Source: Alcaligenaceae bacterium | GTDB lineage: Bacteria; Pseudomonadota; Gammaproteobacteria; Burkholderiales; Burkholderiaceae_B | Direction: 5' to 3' | DNA: 64,000 nucleotides | Assembly: GCA_013416395.1 (NCBI GenBank) | Contig: JACCEP010000008.1 | Location: 124,001-188,000 of the forward strand | Part shown: positions 61,629-64,000 of the stretch, piece by piece | Position numbering within the stretch: the first letter of the stretch is position 1 | Layout of the letters: every line of letters starts with the position of its first letter | The notes under the pieces: model-generated | Told to the model about the DNA's origin: nothing | What the model saw: only the letters and a program-made list of their open reading frames with translations | The model's database searches: none | Translations under genes and position numbers: made by a program

Positions 61629-62621
61629 TCAAGCAGTTACGTATGACGTAAATACGCCTGTTTGGAAGTTAGTTTCAGCAAGCAAGAAGGCATCCATCTT
61701 GGCTTTTTCGCGATCATTGGCATGGCCATCGAGCCAGCGGCTATAGGTTTCGAAGAACATCTTGGCGTTTGTATGACCCATTTGGCGAGATACGTAAGCG
61801 GGGTTCATCCCGGCGTGCAGGCACAACGTGGCGTAGGTATGTCTCGTTTGTCTCGCCGAGCGTGGGCGTATGCCCGTCTCGCGCAATGCTTCGCGCCAGA
61901 CATCCATCGCCGTTGCCGAAGACGCAAAGAATCGGCCGGTGCATGGGTTAATGAAAATGTGGCCCGTCAACGTGTGCGTGAGCTCCCGCTGTCGAATCAA
62001 GGCTTGCGCAGCACGGCTTTGAAGGTCCACGTACCTGATGCGATGGGTTTTCGTGTCTTTTTCGCGCGATCGAACCCTTGCAGCCCGAATACACAATTGT
62101 TCACGACGAAAGTCGACTGCCGGCCAGCGCAACGCAATCTGTTCAGACGGACGGATGCCGGTGAACATGGCGACTTCAAAATAGTTATGCCAGGTCGGAT
62201 GTTGCGTGGCCCGCAAATAATCAATGACACGCAGCACCTCGCCAGGTTCCAAGGGATCTGGCCCGGGCGCTTGATGTTTGCGCCAGTCGATATGTTCCGT
62301 AATGTCCTCAAGGATCTTGCCCGAGCGCTTCGCGTAGGCGAAAACGCCCCGCAGCGGCGTCATGACGTTGTTGAAGGTTTTGCCACAAACGGGCAGCTTG
62401 GCCAAGTAAAGCGACAGCTCCTCATAGGTGATGCTGTCAATCGGGCGACTTCCAAATTGCGGAATGAAGTATCGACCCAACGAACGCTCATATTCGCCAA
62501 GCGTCGTGAACACTACGTTTGCACCGATGAGGGTCAACCAGTCGGTGGCTATATTTTTAAACAGATCGCTCGATTGACAGTTGTTGCTGACCGGATCAAC
62601 GAGCGGCAGCACTTTTTTCAT
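61629..62621 (-). CDS. tyrosine-type site-specific integrase
   Basis: I set the start at the ATG at 62621 (MKKVLPLVDPVSNNCQ, 330 residues) with GGAGC upstream; the open frame extends to a TTG at 62684. A SAM-like core-binding domain occupies about residues 30-135. In the catalytic domain the first arginine is in FTGIRPSEQIALRW, RQTRHTYATLCLHAGM supplies the Arg-His box, then MGHTNAKMFFETYSRWL gives the conserved His and the nucleophilic Tyr. It ends 7 bp from tRNA-Arg and should catalyse integration and excision of the island to its right. Confidence 0.93.
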   Translation of the reverse strand: MKKVLPLVDPVSNNCQSSDLFKNIATDWLTLIGANVVFTTLGEYERSLGRYFIPQFGSRPIDSITYEELSLYLAKLPVCGKTFNNVMTPLRGVFAYAKRSGKILEDITEHIDWRKHQAPGPDPLEPGEVLRVIDYLRATQHPTWHNYFEVAMFTGIRPSEQIALRWPAVDFRREQLCIRAARVRSREKDTKTHRIRYVDLQSRAAQALIRQRELTHTLTGHIFINPCTGRFFASSATAMDVWREALRETGIRPRSARQTRHTYATLCLHAGMNPAYVSRQMGHTNAKMFFETYSRWLDGHANDREKAKMDAFLLAETNFQTGVFTSYVTA

Positions 62622-62643
62622 TATTTGCTTTGCTCCGTCAATG

Positions 62644-62702
62644 TTGCTTTGGATAGAGTCCGGTGTGATCCGGGGTCTATCCAAAGCAAGGGTGTTAACA
62701 CC
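62644..62702. promoter_or_regulatory. long inverted repeats upstream of the integrase gene
   Basis: TTGCTTTGGATAGA (62644-62657) and TCTATCCAAAGCAA (62676-62689) are perfect 14-bp arms with an 18-bp spacer, starting 23 bp before the integrase ATG. Next to it lies the palindrome GGTGTTAACACC (62691-62702). They may be operator, leader hairpin or recombination-protein arm sites. Confidence 0.55.
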
Positions 62703-63101
62703 TTGCTTTAGGGAAACCGCAGCGTGCTTGTAGGCCTGTTGCAGTGTCCGTTATCTGAACTTTGGATGTACCAATTGTTAGCGCAATCGGTAAAATTTTT
62801 AGGGGTTCAGACATGAGTAAATGGTTCGAGGATTACCCGCCATCCCCGCGAGGGGTCGTCTCACGACGATCCGGCGCCTATTTTTGTTTTTTTTACGGTC
62901 GCCAGTTCAGCCCCCTCTTAACGCCGACACAAACGGCCCGGGGGTGCCCTGGTTTTTCGTCGGTTTATCTCCTGCCCCGACGTCTCTTGGGCAGCCGCGC
63001 AATCGCTTGCCGGTAAGGGCAGGGCGCGGTATTTATCGGTTCTGCTTGTTAAGGAGCGGTGCTGCGCGGTAGCGAGCGGATAAAATTATTCCTCAACAAG
63101 G
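62703..63101. other. region between integrase and regulator, no secure gene
   Basis: Apart from the possible small frame at 62814-63016 I see no supported gene, tRNA or array. It contains short GC-rich inverted repeats near 62840-62880 and an AAGGAGCGG stretch at 63052, and probably holds island control sequences. Confidence 0.35.
62814..63016 (+). CDS. possible small island protein (67 aa), uncertain
   Basis: From the ATG at 62814 a 67-codon frame reads MSKWFEDYPPSPRGVVSRRS and later TPTQTARGCPGFSSVYLLP. The TARGC-plus-hydrophobic ending loosely recalls small phage/island host-inhibitor (Ash/Icd-like) proteins found near integrase genes, but I cannot confirm that. A second overlapping frame (62821-63072) competes. 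No convincing ribosome-binding site is present. Confidence 0.3.
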
Positions 63102-63127
63102 AATGACTGTCAACTAGTTCAGTCATT
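63102..63127. promoter_or_regulatory. nested palindrome, putative operator of the YdaS-like regulator
   Basis: AATGACTG (63102-63109) and CAGTCATT (63120-63127) are perfect 8-bp arms enclosing the palindrome AACTAGTT (63112-63119). It ends 9 bp before the regulator ATG, in a position suited to autoregulation. Confidence 0.5.
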
Positions 63128-63136
63128 AATAAGCTC

Positions 63137-63385
63137 ATGTCAAACTCTGTACCAAAATTTGTCCCTGTTCGCACTGCTTGTGACATTGTCGGTGGCATTA
63201 ACGCCATGGCGCGTGCGTTGGGTGTTGCGCCTTCTGCGGTCCATAGATGGGCGACGGGAGAGCAGGTCGTGCCGCACTTGCGTTGTGTGCAAATAGAAGG
63301 GCTTACCGGTGGCGCTGTGACCCGGAAGCAGTTGCGGCCTGATGATTGGTATGAGATGTGGCCGGAGCTGCGAGGATTCGATTAG
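63137..63385 (+). CDS. YdaS/Cro-like helix-turn-helix regulator
   Basis: An 82-residue protein. The helix-turn-helix is ACDIVGGINAMARALGVAPSAVHRWATGEQVVP (residues ~14-46). RCVQIEGLTGGAVTRKQLRPDDWYEMWPEL follows, the ending shared by YdaS-type Cro repressors of phages and islands. It probably binds the nested palindrome just upstream and sets the transcriptional state of the island. It is followed by a nuclease-like gene 149 bp downstream. Confidence 0.85.
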   Translation: MSNSVPKFVPVRTACDIVGGINAMARALGVAPSAVHRWATGEQVVPHLRCVQIEGLTGGAVTRKQLRPDDWYEMWPELRGFD

Positions 63386-63534
63386 TTTTTCTGGGCTTGC
63401 AGTACGTGCCGTAATTGCTGTGACGATACATAGACCAGGGTGCGGTAGATAAGACCTAGGAGAACTACGAACCTCCGTTAGCATATTGAAGATAAACTCT
63501 GAAGCCTGTCATTCACAGCTACCGAAGGTTATTA

Positions 63535-64000
63535 ATGTTAAGAGTCATCAAAGCATTCACAGGCAAAGTAGCAAGCAATTCAGACGCAGGCGACCTCAAC
63601 GGCTTCCTTCGCAATGTGTTAGTCGAAGTTGCGGGTGAAAATTACCGTCAGATGATGTACGAAGCTATGGCGTTAGCATCTATGAACGAGCGGGGCATTC
63701 AATATGATCTTGATCCGCCGTTGAGGGCGAATGAGCGCGTTATGTCCGGACTCTTTGCTACGGCGATTTCTAGAGTGGCCCTTCGTTCGCGTACCGAGGT
63801 AAGGATAGATAAGCCGGAGCGGGATGCGAATGTTGACGCGCTAGAGCATGATATCGAGGGGGACGGGACACCCAAGACAAAGAATGGGCGGGTAGACTAT
63901 CTCGCATGGTTTGATAATCGAGTTATTGGCATTGAACTCAAGATGGCGAGTATGAACTGCGAAACGCCAAAAATAACAGAATCGATCGACGAAAGATGGG
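63535..64000 (+). CDS. PD-(D/E)XK nuclease-like protein (partial, runs off the right edge)
   Basis: I translated this frame by hand from the ATG at 63535 (GAAGG 6 bp upstream); it stays open to the window end, 155 residues. After an acidic, helical N-terminus (MLRVIKAFTGKVASN...) it contains NGRVDYLAWFDNRVIGIELK (residues ~121-140), the Asp...Glu-x-Lys arrangement of the PD-(D/E)XK nuclease fold. Base composition appears lower in G+C than the core genes. It could be a restriction-like or defence nuclease on the island. I do not recognise the exact family. Confidence 0.65.
   Translation, partial: MLRVIKAFTGKVASNSDAGDLNGFLRNVLVEVAGENYRQMMYEAMALASMNERGIQYDLDPPLRANERVMSGLFATAISRVALRSRTEVRIDKPERDANVDALEHDIEGDGTPKTKNGRVDYLAWFDNRVIGIELKMASMNCETPKITESIDERW

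Noticed and set aside
61662-62711. A 349-residue plus-strand ORF opposite the integrase gene
   Set aside because: The minus-strand integrase has the catalytic Arg, His and Tyr motifs; the opposite frame has none and is a shadow.

Overview
The window looks like chromosomal DNA of a betaproteobacterium of the order Burkholderiales, most likely an Alcaligenaceae relative (Bordetella / Pusillimonas type). This is inferred from moderately high G+C, the order hemA-prfA-prmC-grxD-ubiX, a complete atpIBEFHAGDC operon, the run SDR / receiver-Fis regulator / hemE / priA / rep, and the wealth of TRAP, LysR and CoA-pathway genes. No ribosomal RNA is present. Two tRNA genes are present: Phe(GAA) and Arg(CCG).

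Layout. 1-1.1 kb: a ferric-siderophore reductase cut by the left edge, with a PadR repressor resembling the E. coli YqjH/YqjI pair. 1.3-5.6 kb: a TAXI-type TRAP transporter and a pirin. 6-14.5 kb: a LysR regulator, two adjacent acyl-CoA dehydrogenases, a crotonase, an exported amidohydrolase and a large MscS channel. 14.5-19.8 kb: an alpha/beta hydrolase, a SoxCD-like sulfite/sulfur dehydrogenase pair, an exported esterase and thioredoxin 2.

19.9-27.3 kb is the most striking part. A PAS/winged-helix regulator is divergent from three exported genes: a Ser/Asn/Thr-rich small protein, a CsgG/HfaB-like lipoprotein channel with a fused OmpA-like domain, and a ~1264-residue adhesin built of about 15 units of ~70 residues. 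I read it as a holdfast-anchor/curli-like surface amyloid system. It ends in a strong terminator. Next come an AAA/DUF4143 ATPase preceded by 22-bp iterons, and tRNA-Phe.

29-57.4 kb is mostly conserved core: haem and translation-termination genes (hemA, prfA and prmC, whose product methylates PrfA), grxD, ubiX, a second large MscS protein, ttcA, folB, a flavoprotein, an M61 peptidase, an enoyl-CoA hydratase, the ATP synthase operon, a repeat-rich non-coding stretch, an SDR with a broken catalytic motif, a regulator with a degenerate receiver domain, hemE, an AT-rich gap with DnaA-box-like sites, priA and rep.

57.5-61.3 kb: a small protein gene with a palindromic promoter, a CaiB-type CoA transferase, a hotdog thioesterase and a membrane-anchored cytochrome with three c5-type haem domains. 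At 61.5 kb tRNA-Arg(CCG) is followed at once by a tyrosine integrase, a YdaS/Cro-like regulator and the start of a PD-(D/E)XK nuclease-like protein. This is the left end of a genomic island that runs off the window.
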